64,000 nucleotides of DNA from an uncultured Pseudomonadales bacterium (GTDB lineage Bacteria > Pseudomonadota > Gammaproteobacteria > Pseudomonadales > Balneatricaceae): assembly GCA_943787595.1 (NCBI GenBank), contig CALSNA010000005.1, positions 248,001 to 312,000 on the forward strand, given 5' to 3'. The position numbers and the translations under genes are program-made. The stretch's first letter is position 1. Every line of letters begins with the position of its first letter. This document shows positions 1-8,236 of the stretch, in pieces. Under the pieces are notes generated by a model. It did not search any database. It had not been told where the DNA came from and saw only the letters and a program-made list of their open reading frames with translations.

Positions 1-14
1 CATCAAAATTGTAA

Positions 15-1160
15 CTATACATATTTTTTCAGCTCACGTAGTTTATCCAGCGTAAGGTTATCTAAATATGTACTTGCTTTAACTAATGTTATGTTTTTAC
101 TATATAAATTATTTAATACAGTACAAACAAAATTTTTCCCAAAAATGTTAATTGGTTCTCTGTATCGGTATCTCCTTGGTATGGACTTAGTTATTCCATC
201 TTTTCCTGGCTTGATTTTTTTGTCTACATAATCACGATAGTTTTGATATATTTCTTGAGGTATTTTTTTATTTCTTGATAGCCTTACTAATATCGTATCT
301 ACACTAACGCAATATTTTTTTCTGTAATTATTTAAGTAACTACTATACTCACTGGTATTTAAATTTAGAAGTTCATTAATATCAATTTCATCTAGAAAAA
401 TGTCTGGTATTAATAAATTTCCTGCAAAATCATTAGCATCTTTTTCCTTACCTCGATAACTATATAAGTTTTTTTCATTATCTATGAAGCTCGATTTGTG
501 TAGTATTAAATGGGCCAATTCATGCATCAAGGTAAATGCTTGCCTGGGTTCGTTATTGACTTGTTTTTTTACTACGATAATCGGCAATACATCATGATAA
601 AGTGAAAAACCACAAATTGGGCTATCCTTTTCAATCTGCCATTTACCATTATAGCCATTAGAAACAATGACCATAATGCCTTTATCTTCTAACGCTTGAC
701 GGATTTCTTTGAAGTTATCAGATATTGAGATATTTAACCACTCACGGACGTACCCACTGATGATTTTAATATTATCAGTATTAGCTGGTATATCAGGCTC
801 CCAATCTATGGGAGGCTCTCCAATAGCTTCTAACAAGCTTGCGTAAACTTCTCTCTGCTTCTCAACATTTTCAATAAATGCCCTCAGCTTTGAAGAAGTA
901 ATTGGTCTTTGATTGTTTATGGTACGAAACTGGGGAGAGTATATTCTCTCCTCGATGACGTCATTAGGTTCGATAAAAAATAACAAACTTTGATTAAAAT
1001 ACTTTGCTATCTTCTCCAACTGATTAATAGTGAGAGCTTCTTTAGCTTGCATAGCACTTTCAAGAGTCTCTTTAGCAACCTTAACCTTTTTAGCTAAACT
1101 CTCGACATCTAGTTCAGCAGTACTCATGCACCACTGTAGGCGATTAGGATTGATGGCCAT
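15..1160 (-). CDS. XRE-type HTH / ImmA-IrrE zinc metallopeptidase
   Basis: This 381-residue protein has an N-terminal helix-turn-helix-like segment (about residues 5-65) and a C-terminal M78 (ImmA/IrrE) peptidase domain. The HELAH zinc motif lies near residue 213. Proteins of this build usually cleave or regulate a partner repressor or toxin, either in mobile-element control or in toxin-antitoxin pairs with a PIN-like DUF4411 protein. The ATG at 1160 was chosen over one three codons upstream because it follows GGAAAG. Another ATG (bases 3-1, minus strand) lies 11 bases past the stop, so a co-transcribed downstream partner probably begins at the window edge. The 5' leader contains a copy of the dispersed CCGAATATACAGTA repeat. 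The domain assignment is firm; the substrate is unknown. Confidence 0.85.
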   Translation of the reverse strand: MAINPNRLQWCMSTAELDVESLAKKVKVAKETLESAMQAKEALTINQLEKIAKYFNQSLLFFIEPNDVIEERIYSPQFRTINNQRPITSSKLRAFIENVEKQREVYASLLEAIGEPPIDWEPDIPANTDNIKIISGYVREWLNISISDNFKEIRQALEDKGIMVIVSNGYNGKWQIEKDSPICGFSLYHDVLPIIVVKKQVNNEPRQAFTLMHELAHLILHKSSFIDNEKNLYSYRGKEKDANDFAGNLLIPDIFLDEIDINELLNLNTSEYSSYLNNYRKKYCVSVDTILVRLSRNKKIPQEIYQNYRDYVDKKIKPGKDGITKSIPRRYRYREPINIFGKNFVCTVLNNLYSKNITLVKASTYLDNLTLDKLRELKKYV

Positions 1161-1230
1161 TCTTTCCATATAATTTCTGCTTAATCACCAAACAGGATAT
1201 CTGTATTCTGTATGTAATGTAGCTTATCGG

Positions 1231-1294
1231 ATATCAATTTTTTCAGAATATTATTCCTGATTATATATCAATTTTTCCGAATATACAGTACCCC
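1231..1294. repeat. Dispersed repeat copy, partial
   Basis: The stretch contains ATTTTTCCGAATATACAGTA (1271-1290), preceded by a degenerate similar stretch (TTTTTTCAGAATATTA). This is the same core as the copies near 2431, 8105, 13516, 16845 and 60834. It sits just upstream of the ImmA-type gene. Confidence 0.55.
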
Positions 1295-1354
1295 AGATAA
1301 GGTTAGTTTTGCATTGCAAAATCCATTCTTACTGTCAGCCGTATGAATATATCT

Positions 1355-1519
1355 ACCTGGACCCAGAACAGGTATTCCAGCATCCAAACACCGGTGAACC
1401 ATATCAGCAGCGCCTCGACCACCCGGGAAGGCCATGCACAGATCCGGCTTAAGCTGCAGCATTTTTGCATTGCGTATCGGGCCCGCCCGCTTACCGTGTA
1501 ATTGCCACAGGGCAGGTTC
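1355..1519 (-). pseudogene. DUF2493 (YspA/SLOG-like) gene fragment
   Basis: The minus-strand frame reads GPIRNAKML followed by KPDLCMAFPGGRGAADM and then a helix ending AGIPVLGPG. This matches the C-terminal half of DUF2493/SLOG nucleotide-binding proteins, where GPIRN and AFPGGRGTADM are conserved. The N-terminal half is missing, and downstream of AGIPV the frame runs into the dispersed repeat. It is a remnant of a gene often found on plasmids and phages. The family call rests on these two motifs only. Confidence 0.6.
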
Positions 1520-1616
1520 TTCTATATTGCATTGAATTACTAATTCCAGTGCAAATCAGTAATTCAAGCCCTTATCACCCTTAACTCTATAAAGGTTTCA
1601 TCAGTGATTTGCTGAA

Positions 1617-2168
1617 TCATTTCACTGAACAAGCTAATTTGTAATAATTTTTACCATTGGCTGTAAATTGACCAAAGCATTTTAAATTTGTTTTTTGTGT
1701 GTGTGCAAAGAATGATCTTTCGTTATCCTTGTTAATAAAAGTCACCATGTGGCTATATTTTATGGAAGCCATTCTCTTACAAAAATTAAACAAATCTTCA
1801 AAAAAATTAAGACCTCTATATTCCCTATGAATACATATAGGTCCGTACTGACAGGAATTTTTTATACTTAGCCTTGTTCCGTCAATCTCAACTGAATTTA
1901 AACCCTTTATTAGGTAAGAGACATTGGGCCACCCAGAACAGAAGCTCCAGGAACAAATAACGGCGTATCCAATTACGATCTTTTTTTCAACCAATATAAA
2001 TAAGCTATCTTCTTCATCAATTAGGTTACATAGAATAGGTCTTGTAAAATTAGCAGTAATGAATCCATCCTCTTTATCTCGTTTAGATACTGAGTCAACA
2101 TGATACAAGTGTTGTATTTTCAATACGTTATCAACATCTGATTTATTAGCCTTTCTAATTTCCATCAT
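1617..2168 (-). CDS. GNAT-family N-acetyltransferase
   Basis: This 183-residue protein starts MMEIRKANKSD, the usual beta-1 opening of GNAT acetyltransferases. Its central segment (ICIHREYRGLNFFEDLF) corresponds to the acetyl-CoA-binding motif A, with a YRG in place of the canonical Q/RxxGxG/A. The catalysed reaction would be transfer of an acetyl group from acetyl-CoA to an amine; the substrate cannot be read from sequence. I placed the start at 2168 because GNATs normally begin at this strand; an in-frame ATG at 2201 would add 11 residues. It stands alone, bounded by decayed DNA on both sides. Confidence 0.65.
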   Translation of the reverse strand: MMEIRKANKSDVDNVLKIQHLYHVDSVSKRDKEDGFITANFTRPILCNLIDEEDSLFILVEKKIVIGYAVICSWSFCSGWPNVSYLIKGLNSVEIDGTRLSIKNSCQYGPICIHREYRGLNFFEDLFNFCKRMASIKYSHMVTFINKDNERSFFAHTQKTNLKCFGQFTANGKNYYKLACSVK

Positions 2169-2430
2169 GTTACCCATGATAAATTTTTGATGCGATTCCA
2201 TTGGTAGAGTGCTCTATTTAATGCATAGTTTGAAGAGGCTACCATCAAGACAACGCTGTAAACAACACGTCCTGGAATTAGATTTTTTAGATCCGCTTGA
2301 TAAACCTGCGTAATCTAAAAAATATTGACCACCGCATAAATAGACTTTTATAACAGGCCACATACCTCATCAAGTTTGTCGCCAACTTCATTTGATACAA
2401 TGAGCTGAAATGGCTTTAATTTAGGCATGA

Positions 2431-2549
2431 TATTTTTCCGAATATACAGTAGTTTGTAATTTTTAAGTAATTGAAATATAACAATTTTATATTCAATTAA
2501 TATTCGGAATATACGATATAAGCGATTGTTTTATAAGGATTTTATAGCG
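2431..2549. repeat. Dispersed MITE-like repeat, copy
   Basis: The copy starts TATTTTTCCGAATATACAGT and continues through ATTCGGAATATACGATATAA to GATTGTTTTATAAGGATTTT. The same left and right blocks, about 60-80 bp apart, recur at 8124-8236 and, more diverged, at 16866-16980. The right end abuts a tRNA-Cys 3' half. No open reading frame is inside, so the element would be non-autonomous. Confidence 0.6.
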
Positions 2550-2595
2550 GAATGCAACTCCGTGTACGCCGGTTCGATTCCGACCTCAGCCTCCA
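2545..2595 (+). pseudogene. tRNA-Cys 3' half (remnant)
   Basis: The anticodon arm with loop AATGCAA (anticodon GCA), the T-arm with GGTTCGATTCC and an acceptor strand ending CTCCA match the 3' half of a tRNA-Cys gene. No 5' acceptor strand or D-arm is present upstream, where the dispersed repeat begins instead. Such 3' halves are typical scars of site-specific integration into tRNA genes. Confidence 0.6.
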
Positions 2596-2979
2596 AACTT
2601 TGATATATAAACTAAAACCTTGCCAAACCCGTAATCCTCAAACCTAGATCTTTTGGGTACACATTAGTCTTATTAAAAGTTGTCAATCATTATTTCTTGC
2701 GTTGCTTCATAAGCCTAGTTTAAGTCTAATCATTCCGCCAAATCCATGCTGATCGCCTAAGAACGCAATAAGTTTATTCTTCGTGAATCTATTAAATAGC
2801 GCTGAACGGGATGCTTGATGCCAAGACCAACCGTTTAACAAAGGCCGTAAGGACACGCTTGTGAGCCGGCGAGCGAACCCTAGACAGAAGAATGAGCCGA
2901 TGAAGCAAAACTGCGCGAGCAAGCTGTTGAGACAGCAATCATCGAACAATACTGACGACGCGAAAACTCGGTCAAAGCG
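2596..2979. other. Gap with no recognisable gene
   Basis: The stretch between the tRNA-Cys remnant and the truncated pentapeptide gene is open for 80 codons on the minus strand (2707-2949), but the peptide matches nothing I know. It also supplies the foreign tail of the pentapeptide frame, which suggests an insertion or deletion junction near 2980. Confidence 0.4.
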
Positions 2980-2981
2980 GT

Positions 2982-3500
2982 GTTGATATTGCAGCTTAAA
3001 TTTTCGAGCACGACCTGATTGGACAGACTGGTTCCAGTAAGATCGACGACACAGTTAAAAGAATCATCAGCTGAAATTTCCAGTGATTTTTCAAAAGTCG
3101 CGAACTGAAAAGTGAATGATTTAATCACACTCGCATTCTGCAGTTCATGAAAAATAGTCCGATCCATAAAATCAACTTTTTTAAAATTATAGTTACCTTT
3201 TCCTAGTGTCGTTCGTATAAAGATTACTTTACCGCCAAAGGTAGCATGAATAAAGTTAACATGCCCCTCGCCAAAGGTGGCACCAACAAAACTGACCTTG
3301 CCATTTGGAAATCTAAATTCTGCAAAAGGCCATTTATGTTCAGAGATATTTTCACAACCTCGATGTTTAGAAAAATCTACTCCAGTAAAATCGACATTAT
3401 ATTCTGGATGTTCGCTTACCCACTTATTCCACTTATCGCAGCCTTCAAGCCATTTTTCTATAGCCTTATCACCTGAAAGTGTCTTTATTTCTTTTGCCAT
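2982..3500 (-). pseudogene. Pentapeptide-repeat protein, 3'-truncated paralogue
   Basis: Translation from ATG 3500, preceded by a strong GGGAGGG, gives a protein closely related to the intact one at 5605-6762. It shares LSGDKAIEKWLEGCDKWN, the DFSKHRGCENISEHKWPF block, and FGEG/FGGK-type imperfect pentapeptides. Similarity stops after about 173 residues (near 2982). The frame then runs 33 unrelated residues to a stop at 2880, so the coupling segment and membrane domain are lost. The two paralogues lie in opposite orientation about 2 kb apart with the Rpn-type gene between them. Confidence 0.75.
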
Positions 3501-3790
3501 AATGAAATACCCTCCCGTTAATAGAGCCAGATATTTCAAGTATACGCATTAATAGCCTGTTGTATTCAGGAATATTGCACCCGTGGCATGTGCAGGTTTG
3601 TACGATTTAAGGCTGTAATCTGTAGCTTAGACCTCTACCCATGTCTTGGGTAAAATACCCAATTTGGGTAGCAGTTTGAACTTTCCAAAACAACCCAAAA
3701 TTAACCTAATTTACCAAAAATAACATACGAAAAAAGCTGTAAAAAAACAAATATCATTTAAAATCAATAACTTATCAGGATAATGGAACT

Positions 3791-3838
3791 GCCTTGACAT
3801 GGTAGAGGTCGCCAGTTCGAACCCGGTTTCCCGCTCCA
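3791..3838 (+). pseudogene. tRNA-Val(GAC) 3' half (remnant)
   Basis: The sequence CCTTGACATGGTAGAGGTC is shared with the intact tRNA-Val at 36076-36152 and carries anticodon GAC. A T-loop (GTTCGAAC) and an acceptor ending CGCTCCA follow. No D-arm or 5' acceptor is present, and the T-stem is imperfect. The acceptor differs from the intact tRNA-Val, so this is a scar of another isoacceptor or of an imported element. Confidence 0.55.
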
Positions 3839-4021
3839 ATCCTGCACTAGCTAGATTTTTTATAAGCACACTAAAGTATGATCTTGCATGAAGTAGCATA
3901 ATCAATGGGAAGTTGCAGTATACTTGAGCAATATTGCACCGAATAGATTCGAATAAACCTATATTTGTGATGGCTTGATTTAGATGGATGTATTATTTTA
4001 ATTTTTTGAGGAAACTAAAAA

Positions 4022-4282
4022 ATGAAACTCGAAGAGTTCGTTAGCAAAACTATCCTAGATATTATAAACGGTGTGCAAAAGACTATTGATGAACAAGGAG
4101 CAGGTGTTAGAGTCAATCCAATACACTGTGGTGAAGAACCTAGCACTACAAGAATAGCGTTTGATCTTACTGTTTATCCAGATAGAGATGAGGTAAAAGT
4201 ATCTGGTGACTCACCAAACAATAACCCTAACCTCAAATTTGATGTAGATGTTACCTTGCCTGGCACAAAGTCGAATAAGTAA
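4022..4282 (+). CDS. Small acidic conserved protein, Trypco2-like
   Basis: This 86-residue protein begins MKLEEFVSKTILDIINGVQ and continues with a polar region and FDLTVYPDRDEVKVSGD. The order of an amphipathic helix ending in IxxGV and then a short beta-rich part (FDVDVTL) resembles trypsin-co-occurring domain proteins (Trypco2-like), which accompany proteases or signalling proteins in some conflict systems. No such partner is adjacent here. GAGGAAACTAAAA precedes the ATG, supporting the start. It is monocistronic. The family name is tentative. Confidence 0.5.
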   Translation: MKLEEFVSKTILDIINGVQKTIDEQGAGVRVNPIHCGEEPSTTRIAFDLTVYPDRDEVKVSGDSPNNNPNLKFDVDVTLPGTKSNK

Positions 4283-4398
4283 ACCTAGTTAAGTGCTATT
4301 AATGAGTAATGGATGGGCTCATCAAACTGTTTGGCAGTCATTGAGCCTGAGGACTAGAGAACACTGGAAAGCAGGGTTTTTCTGAATAAAAAAAGAGT

Positions 4399-5400
4399 CT
4401 AATGTGTGGGGGATGAGGACTGTTCCTGAATCAGTGTCTGGATCTCTTCGCTGGTCAGGCCAGTCGCTTTCTGGATGAGTTCTACGCTCATGCCCTGCTG
4501 GATCATATTGGTTGCAACTGTACGCAGACCTTTTTGCAAGCCTTGCTGAATGCCCTCTTGCATACCTTTTCGCACACCTTCTTGCCGGCCCTGTTGTAAA
4601 CCTTTTTGCATGCCTTCCTGTAGTAATGCTTCACCGATGGTCATGATCGCTTCTCGCTGTTCGTCTGATTCAAGTTTATCTGCTACGACCATGAATGCCT
4701 TCAATGGCTCCTGTGTATTGGCACGTAGCTTATAGTAGCTCATCAATACCTTAAGAGTATAAAACCCGTTGGGGTGTTGTGCAATAGCCTGAATTTTCTT
4801 TGCTGGCAACGCTTCCAGTGCTGCGTATACATCTTCATCCCTGACATGCTTGAAAAAATAGCTAAACAGGCCTGCACTGTCTGAGGCCAGTAATTCCTGA
4901 TCTGGCTTCTGGCCCAGGTCGATTAATTGTGGCGGTCCCTGCAGGGTGTATTCAGCCTGTTGCGGCGTGCGAAAACAGCTGCGTAAATCCAGCGTGTAGG
5001 GATAAGGCGTTTGCTGACCATGATAAAACACCAGGCTGTGGATCGGTGGTAAATAGTCGTCCTTAACATGCTCCGTCAGCAATGCAGCCTTGTACTGCCA
5101 CAGACGCACTGCCATGGCCGGATCAGGTGTGCTTTGGTGTTCAACAATGCAATACAGATAGCCCGGCTGTATCTGGGACGGATCTGCTGCGTTTTTAAAA
5201 TCGACCCTATACAACATATCCAGATGCAATTGCTGGAATGCCTGAGTGACCTTGCTGCCTTCCTGCAATTCAAGGGTATCTAAATCAATACTGGCCTGAA
5301 GTTCAGTGATGAGATAACGCCGGAAGAAGGATCGGGCATTATCCAGATTGGTCATTAGCTGACGGAAACAGCGGTCATGTGGATCGGTGATTTGGCTCAT
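4399..5400 (-). CDS. Rpn/YhgA-type recombination-promoting nuclease
   Basis: This 333-residue protein opens with the Transposase_31/PD-(D/E)XK signature: DPHDRCFRQLMTN, then YRVDFKNA and YLYCIVEHQSTPDPAMAVRL, where the D and E..Q are the expected metal-binding residues. The C-terminus (about 260-310) has tandem GMQKGLQQG / GMQEGIQQG coiled repeats and ends in a helical tail, as in Rpn proteins. These DNases promote RecA-independent recombination in E. coli and are often phage-defence or selfish genes. Length fits the family. It is transcribed alone, divergent from the pentapeptide gene at 5605. Confidence 0.88.
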   Translation of the reverse strand: MSQITDPHDRCFRQLMTNLDNARSFFRRYLITELQASIDLDTLELQEGSKVTQAFQQLHLDMLYRVDFKNAADPSQIQPGYLYCIVEHQSTPDPAMAVRLWQYKAALLTEHVKDDYLPPIHSLVFYHGQQTPYPYTLDLRSCFRTPQQAEYTLQGPPQLIDLGQKPDQELLASDSAGLFSYFFKHVRDEDVYAALEALPAKKIQAIAQHPNGFYTLKVLMSYYKLRANTQEPLKAFMVVADKLESDEQREAIMTIGEALLQEGMQKGLQQGRQEGVRKGMQEGIQQGLQKGLRTVATNMIQQGMSVELIQKATGLTSEEIQTLIQEQSSSPTH

Positions 5401-5604
5401 TTAGCCATTATACCGTGATCTGGTAAGGCTGTGGTATGACAACTTATAAGTGGAATCGATTATTCAAAACCAAAAAAACGTGAATAAGTTCATAAACTTT
5501 ATTCGATACATTTATGCAAAGCATGGATCAGTTTTATTTATATGGTATGTTATGGGTAAAACATCTGCCAAAAAATCATAACCAGTAAAATATTGGGAGG
5601 CGTT

Positions 5605-6762
5605 ATGACAGAAGAAAGACCAACACTTTCAGGTGATAAGGCTATAGAAGAATGGCTTAAAGGCCGTAATGAGTGGAATGAATGGGTAAAAAATTATCCA
5701 GAATATAATGTTGATTTTTTTGGAGTAGATTTTTCTAAACATCGAGGTTGTGAAAATATCTCTGAACATAAATGGCCTTTTGAGGGATATCACTTTCCTA
5801 ATGGTAATGTCAGCTTTTATAAGGCCACCTTTGGCGAGGGTGATGTCAGCTTTTATCAGGCCACCTTTGGCGAGGGTGATGTCGTATTTCTTAAAACTGA
5901 CTTTGGCGAGGGTGATGTCCTATTTAACTATGCCACATTCAAAGGAAGAGCATTCTTCAACGATATATCACTACATGAAGGTAATTATCTCTTTGATAAC
6001 ATTCAGTTTAGTAAACAAGTAAGTTTTTTTAATTTCAAAAATATAGACAAAGTTAAAAAAATATCATTTGTAGGAACGGTATTTGATAGCGGCTTTAATA
6101 TTTCATCTAATAAACATTTTAACTGTGTGCCTGATTTCAGAGCGACAAAAATATCAGATCAGTTCAGTTTAGAAGAGTTAAAATTTAAACCGTTAATGGA
6201 ACCTAAGTACCCATCATTGTTTCCAAAACCCAATTCATGGTTTTACAAGATTTGTAACTGGATAAGTGGAGTCAAGTTTAAGGATGCTGATGATGCACAC
6301 CGTGTGAGACGATTAAAAACAATTAGTGAAGCCAATAAAGATCACAATAAAGTACTTGAATTTAAAGCATTGGAAATGCAGGCAATGCGCTATCACCATA
6401 CATTCTGGCCCAAGCTGTTTTGGGAATGTTGTTTTGATATCTGTAGTGATTATGGTCGTAGTGCGTGGCGGCCTGTCTTTGGTTTATTTTTGATCTGGAT
6501 TCTTTGTGCGGGTCTGTATACCTGGCTTGCTAATACTGCTTGTGGTTTTTGGGAAAAATTCATTTCAGCGTTAGCATTTTCTGCTGGCCAGATGTTCCTG
6601 TTCATACCTAGCGCACGAGATGCACGTTCATCATGGGAGGGTGTTTTATTTAACAATCAACTTCCAGACTATATTTATATTGCGACCATCCCACAGAATA
6701 TATTGGCTCTGGGTTTATTATTTCTGCTGGGTCTAGCTCTTAGGAATCAGTTTAGAATATAA
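5605..6762 (+). CDS. Membrane-anchored pentapeptide-repeat protein
   Basis: This 385-residue protein has an N-terminal helical cap (TLSGDKAIEEWLKGRNEWN). About 100 residues of imperfect pentapeptide repeats follow, including three near-identical FGEGDV units around residues 74-108. A linker comes next, then a C-terminal membrane region with at least two hydrophobic helices (VFGLFLIWILCAGLY and ILALGLLFLLGLAL). The ATG at 5605 follows GGGAGG; an in-frame TTG four codons upstream is less likely. The repeat would form a right-handed beta-helix on the cytoplasmic side; I cannot name its partner. A small exported protein begins 12-18 bp downstream, suggesting co-transcription of 5605-7905. A truncated paralogue lies at 2982-3500. 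Confidence 0.75.
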   Translation: MTEERPTLSGDKAIEEWLKGRNEWNEWVKNYPEYNVDFFGVDFSKHRGCENISEHKWPFEGYHFPNGNVSFYKATFGEGDVSFYQATFGEGDVVFLKTDFGEGDVLFNYATFKGRAFFNDISLHEGNYLFDNIQFSKQVSFFNFKNIDKVKKISFVGTVFDSGFNISSNKHFNCVPDFRATKISDQFSLEELKFKPLMEPKYPSLFPKPNSWFYKICNWISGVKFKDADDAHRVRRLKTISEANKDHNKVLEFKALEMQAMRYHHTFWPKLFWECCFDICSDYGRSAWRPVFGLFLIWILCAGLYTWLANTACGFWEKFISALAFSAGQMFLFIPSARDARSSWEGVLFNNQLPDYIYIATIPQNILALGLLFLLGLALRNQFRI

Positions 6763-6780
6763 GAAGATTGAGGAATGAAT

Positions 6781-7287
6781 ATGAATTATCTGATATCTAT
6801 TAAAGTATTGATTGCCACTTGTATGCCTATGCTACTGCTTACAAGTATAAATGCTACAGGACATTCTGGTGGGCTTGATAGTAGCGGATGCCATGGAGGA
6901 AGTCGTCCGTATCATTGTCATAGAGCAGCATCAGAAATGGTCGGTAACCGGTTACGTTGCGATCTGGGAAGTAAGTCAGAGGATTGTAACAACACTTCAT
7001 CAGGAACTCTTATAATTAATCCATCACAGGAAAGTGATACTGCAATCGAAAAAAGTACAGTAGATAAATACAGAACTAAAATTGATCTTTCTCAACTAAA
7101 ACTAAATCGTCTTCTTGTAAAGAAAATTCAATTAAGACTTCAATTCATGGGACTATATGAAGGGCCAATAGATGGTTATTTCGGTAATCAGACTGCACTG
7201 GCCTTTGATACTTTTGCAACTTTTAATGACCTACCAACAGGACAATACACTGATAAACATTTTGAAATACTGGGAGTAATAAAATGA
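6781..7287 (+). CDS. Exported YHYH-like / peptidoglycan-binding protein
   Basis: This protein of about 168 residues has a signal peptide (hydrophobic stretch VLIATCMPMLLLT, cleavage near NATG). A mature N-terminal motif HSGGLDSSGCHGGSRPYHCH follows, the Gly/Cys/His signature of YHYH-like domains. The C-terminal part (IQLRLQFMGLYEGPIDGYFG) has the D-G-x-x-G pattern of PG_binding_1 domains. I infer an envelope protein that contacts peptidoglycan. ATG 6781 has better spacing from GAGGA than the ATG at 6775. The 3' end overlaps the next start by 4 bp (ATGA), so the genes are translationally coupled. Confidence 0.6.
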   Translation: MNYLISIKVLIATCMPMLLLTSINATGHSGGLDSSGCHGGSRPYHCHRAASEMVGNRLRCDLGSKSEDCNNTSSGTLIINPSQESDTAIEKSTVDKYRTKIDLSQLKLNRLLVKKIQLRLQFMGLYEGPIDGYFGNQTALAFDTFATFNDLPTGQYTDKHFEILGVIK

Positions 7288-7475
7288 AGCATTTAAGACT
7301 ACTAATCACATGCATTCTTATTATGCTTCCTTCAATATCACAAACTTCATTAAATTATATCTGGCCATTACACGACGGTGACATAGATGCATCACCCGTA
7401 CCTGTCCCAGCAGGTATCTGGCTGTTTCTATCGGTGCTTATTGGTTTGGGTTTGATTAGAGGTAGAAATGCGTAG
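7284..7475 (+). CDS. Micro-protein: signal peptide plus VPLPA/PEP-CTERM-like tail
   Basis: The 63 residues consist of a signal peptide (about 1-22), some twenty polar residues and the tail VPVPAGIWLFLSVLIGLGL followed by IRGRN. The V-P-x-P-A box, hydrophobic helix and basic end are the layout of VPLPA/PEP-CTERM sorting signals, which exosortase-type systems process. There is almost no passenger domain between the two signals. The gene overlaps its upstream neighbour by 4 bp and its downstream neighbour by 8 bp. It may be a tiny sorted peptide or the relic of a larger exported protein. No exosortase gene is in the window. Confidence 0.5.
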   Translation: MKHLRLLITCILIMLPSISQTSLNYIWPLHDGDIDASPVPVPAGIWLFLSVLIGLGLIRGRNA

Positions 7476-7905
7476 TCTTGTCTTATTATTTTTTTTAATG
7501 CCAGAAATCGCTCTTGCAGAATTTATTTCAATCAATTGCGGCGCTAGCTCGGGCTATGCACATTATTTTGAGGGCGGTTTCGTTAGTAAAAAAAATGCAG
7601 GATTCACAGAAGATAAAATTCCGTCTGGTCAAATAAGCTTAACTTTTGATACTGAAAAGCGAGATGGGGATATTCTTACAAAAGACGCTACGGGAGTATT
7701 AAAAAGCGCATCTAGTCAAGGTGCGATGGTAAGTGTCATTCCTGCTAGCAACAAAGGCTTTAATTGGTTTGCCGTGTATGAAGATGGAACACTTGAAATT
7801 TATAGTTATAACATCCAATCGAACAAAGTGGCAAGCTATAGGAATACTGTGGGCAACTCACAAGTTGCTAAAAACAGCTTAATGATTGCTTCTTGTAATG
7901 AATGA
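7468..7905 (+). CDS. Exported protein of unknown function
   Basis: This 145-residue protein has a short signal peptide (MRSLVLLFFLMPEIALA) and a beta-rich mature domain with two cysteines (NCGAS near the N-terminus and SCNE at the end), which could form one disulfide in the periplasm. I do not recognise the family. It is the last gene of the apparent 5605-7905 unit and overlaps the micro-protein by 8 bp. No terminator hairpin is obvious behind it. Confidence 0.5.
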   Translation: MRSLVLLFFLMPEIALAEFISINCGASSGYAHYFEGGFVSKKNAGFTEDKIPSGQISLTFDTEKRDGDILTKDATGVLKSASSQGAMVSVIPASNKGFNWFAVYEDGTLEIYSYNIQSNKVASYRNTVGNSQVAKNSLMIASCNE

Positions 7906-8063
7906 ATCAGATACGGCTAAACCATGCCTTCTAAAATTTCTAAAGTATTGCCGGTAAATTTCTAGTGTTTCTGCAGCTAAATCGGTTTGTGATTTAGTCA
8001 CCGAGGATACCCTCAATCATCAATCGATACAGAATCAACATACGCCCTGCCCTGCCCACTGAA

Positions 8064-8236
8064 TTTCTATTTTGCATGGGCAAGATGAGACTGTGTGCAC
8101 TGAGATATTCGGAAAAAACCAGGATATATTTTTCCGAATATACAGTAGTCTTGGTTTTTTAAGGAATTGATTTATAAGGATTTTATAATCGCCATATATT
8201 CCGGAATATATGGGATAAGTGATTGTTTTTTAACGA
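8064..8236. repeat. Dispersed palindromic repeat, long copy
   Basis: The copy begins with CATGGGCAAGATGAGACTGT, as in the copy at 16817. It then has the palindrome GATATTCGGAAAAA - spacer - TTTTTCCGAATAT followed by ACAGTAG, then TAAGGA-rich DNA, a second ATTCCGGAATAT block and GATTGTTTTT. It ends at the selD stop codon and could act as that gene's transcript end. It is the best-preserved long form of the family. Confidence 0.65.

Noticed and set aside
3791-3838. Functional tRNA-Val
   Set aside because: No D-arm or 5' acceptor strand; T-stem mismatched.
8105-8150. LexA box (CTG ... ACAG) in the dispersed repeat
   Set aside because: The CTG and CAG ends are about 40 bases apart, not 10, and the copies are not near SOS genes; dinB has none upstream.
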